Below, piece after piece: positions 6,077-7,217 of a stretch of DNA of 7,217 nt. Position 1 is the stretch's first letter. Every line of letters begins with the position of its first letter. The notes below the pieces were generated by a model. That model did no database searches. It was not told the origin of the DNA and saw nothing but the letters and a program-made list of their open reading frames with translations. Source of the stretch: Chloroflexia bacterium (GTDB lineage Bacteria; Chloroflexota; Chloroflexia; Thermomicrobiales; JALYUS01); the NCBI GenBank assembly GCA_025924435.1, contig JAICIL010000231.1, positions 1 to 7,217 on the forward strand, given 5' to 3'. Both the position numbers and the translations under genes were made by a program.

Positions 6077-7003
6077 TCAGTCATAGCGAATCCGGGGGTC
6101 GAGGACCGAATAGAGGAGATCCACCACCAGATTGACAGTGACATAGACGAGCGCGGCGAAGAGCACCGTGCCCTGAATGACGGGAAAATCCTTCGCGAGG
6201 ACGGCATCAATCGCCATCCGGCCAATGCCGCGCCGCGCGAAGACCGTCTCGATCACCACCGCGCCGCCGAGCAACGTGCCGAACTGCAAGCCGACGATCG
6301 TCACGACCGGGATGAGGGCATTCTTCAGGCCGTGACGGAGGATCACCGTGGCGGTCGCGAGCCCCTTCGCTTTCGCGGACATCATGTACTCCTGGCGCAG
6401 CACGTCGAGCATGCTCGACCGCACCAGCCGTGCGATGATCGCCGACGCCCCGAATCCGAGCGTGAAGGCGGGCAGGATCAGCCCGCGAATGCCCGTGCCA
6501 CCGATGACGGGGACCCAGTGCAGCTGGACCGCGAACACGAGGATCATCAGGAGGCCCAACCAGAAGCTCGGCATGGAGACGCCGAGCAGCGCGACGGTCA
6601 TGCTCGCGGTATCCAGCCAGGTGTTGTGCCGCACGGCGGCGACGATCCCGAGTGTCACACCGATCAGGATGGCGATGAAGATGCCCGCGAACGTCAGCTG
6701 GAGGGTGCTGCCCACCTGATCGCGGATCATCTTCGCGACGGATTGATTCGTGAAGATGGACCGCCCGAGGTTGCCGTGCGACACGCGCCCGAGGAACTGC
6801 AGGTACTGCCTGTAGAGCGGCTGATCCAGGCCGAGTTGCACGCGAATCCGCTGCACAGCCTCCGGCGTCATGCCGGGGCTGCGGCTGGCGATCTCCTGGG
6901 CGGGATCGCCGGGCAGCAGGTGGATCATGAAGAAGACGAGCGTCGAGACGCCCAGGATGACCGGGATCGTCCGCAACAACCGGCCCCGGAGATAGGTTCC
7001 CAT
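6077..7003 (-). CDS. ABC importer permease, DppB/OppB type
   Basis: A 308-residue inner-membrane permease, full length for the DppB family. Helix 1 (about 10-30) contains the usual RTIPVILGVSTLVFF start and is followed by HLLPGDPA. A periplasmic segment has LGLDQPLYRQYLQFLG (57-72) and LGRSIF (79-84). Further membrane segments lie at about 101-123, 132-158, 176-192, 228-252 and 278-299. The EAA-type coupling loop is YMMSAKAKGLATATVILRHG (206-225) followed by LKNALIP, and FARRGIGR (255-262) with the terminal LDPRIRY are family signatures. It should form the membrane channel with the DppC-type partner. Its ATG lies only 3 nt after the stop codon of the solute-binding protein gene (TAG-CGC-ATG), with a weak GAAGAG 7 nt upstream, so translation of the two is probably coupled. 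No ATPase subunit gene is seen in the window. Confidence 0.95.
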   Translation of the reverse strand: MGTYLRGRLLRTIPVILGVSTLVFFMIHLLPGDPAQEIASRSPGMTPEAVQRIRVQLGLDQPLYRQYLQFLGRVSHGNLGRSIFTNQSVAKMIRDQVGSTLQLTFAGIFIAILIGVTLGIVAAVRHNTWLDTASMTVALLGVSMPSFWLGLLMILVFAVQLHWVPVIGGTGIRGLILPAFTLGFGASAIIARLVRSSMLDVLRQEYMMSAKAKGLATATVILRHGLKNALIPVVTIVGLQFGTLLGGAVVIETVFARRGIGRMAIDAVLAKDFPVIQGTVLFAALVYVTVNLVVDLLYSVLDPRIRYD

Positions 7004-7006
7004 GCG

Positions 7007-7217
7007 CTAACTCTTCAGGTACGCGTCGTAGAGCCAGTAGTAGCCCGCCGTGTCGTTGAACTGCCCCTGCAACTTGGCGCTCGCGGCCCAGACGTTGTTG
7101 AGATAGTAGATCGGAAGGACAAGCGCCTTGTCCATGATGAGGTGTTGCGCCTTCGCATAGATCTGCTTGCGCTTCTCCGGATCGAGGGCCGCAGTGCCTT
7201 GATCGAGGAGGCTGTCG
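7007..7217 (-). CDS. Family 5 extracellular solute-binding protein, C-terminal fragment
   Basis: The last 69 residues of a gene that begins beyond the right edge. Translating the minus strand gives LDPEKRKQIYAKAQHLIMDK, then LVLPIYYLNNVWAAS, and the end GYYWLYDAYLKS followed by TAG. The pattern of a D-x-E-x-R helix, 'A-x-x-L-I-M', 'P-I-Y-Y' and a short tail after a tryptophan is typical of the C-terminal lobe of SBP family 5 (DppA/OppA-like) proteins. Such proteins catch peptides or peptide-like molecules outside the cell and deliver them to DppB/DppC-type permeases, which are encoded directly downstream with 3 nt between stop and start. Signal peptide and binding pocket are outside the window, so specificity cannot be judged. 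Too little is present to judge more than the family. Confidence 0.85.
   Translation of the reverse strand, partial: DSLLDQGTAALDPEKRKQIYAKAQHLIMDKALVLPIYYLNNVWAASAKLQGQFNDTAGYYWLYDAYLKS

Noticed and set aside
5022..6086. Plus-strand open frame of 354 codons antisense to the DppC permease and the M20 start
   Set aside because: It is rich in Arg, Asp, Glu and His with no recognisable fold, while the opposite strand encodes a clear permease with EAA loop and membrane helices. It is a by-product of high GC.

Overview
The window is GC-rich bacterial DNA (by eye about two thirds G+C). Genes are tightly packed, and Shine-Dalgarno sequences sit about 6-7 nt before the start codons. The gene types and codon use would suit a free-living heterotroph such as a Chloroflexota (Thermomicrobia-like) or actinobacterial lineage, but nothing here fixes the taxon and this is a weak inference. 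There are no RNA genes, insertion sequences, CRISPR arrays or phage genes.

Layout, left to right. Positions 1-280 (+) hold the last 93 codons of an ABC exporter ATPase/permease, whose 5' part lies outside the window. Everything else is read on the minus strand as one apparent operon running right to left. In transcription order it is: (1) the C-terminal 69 residues of a family 5 peptide-type solute-binding protein (7217-7007); (2) a DppB/OppB-type permease (7003-6077); (3) a DppC/OppC-type permease (6044-5139); (4) an M20 metallopeptidase of the dipeptidase type (5100-3742); (5) an imidazolonepropionase/prolidase-like amidohydrolase, AH2 (3622-2345); (6) an Asp/Glu/hydantoin-type racemase (2324-1632); (7) a second, paralogous amidohydrolase, AH1 (1568-264). 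AH1 runs 17 bp into the end of the convergent exporter gene.

Working model (inference). The binding protein and two permeases import a small peptide or peptide-like amide, powered by ATPase subunits not encoded in this window. The M20 enzyme and the two amidohydrolases then cleave amide bonds in the cytoplasm, since none has a visible signal peptide. The two-cysteine racemase would invert a stereocentre between cleavage steps. This resembles the hydantoinase-carbamoylase-racemase arrangement, but the cyclic hydantoinase is replaced by two COG1228-type amidohydrolases flanking the racemase. The true substrate cannot be read from sequence.

Two non-coding structures stand out. One is a perfect 30-bp palindrome between the racemase and AH1 (1603-1632). 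The other is a long imperfect hairpin just after the M20 stop codon (3684-3732), inside the only sizeable intergenic gap (119 bp).
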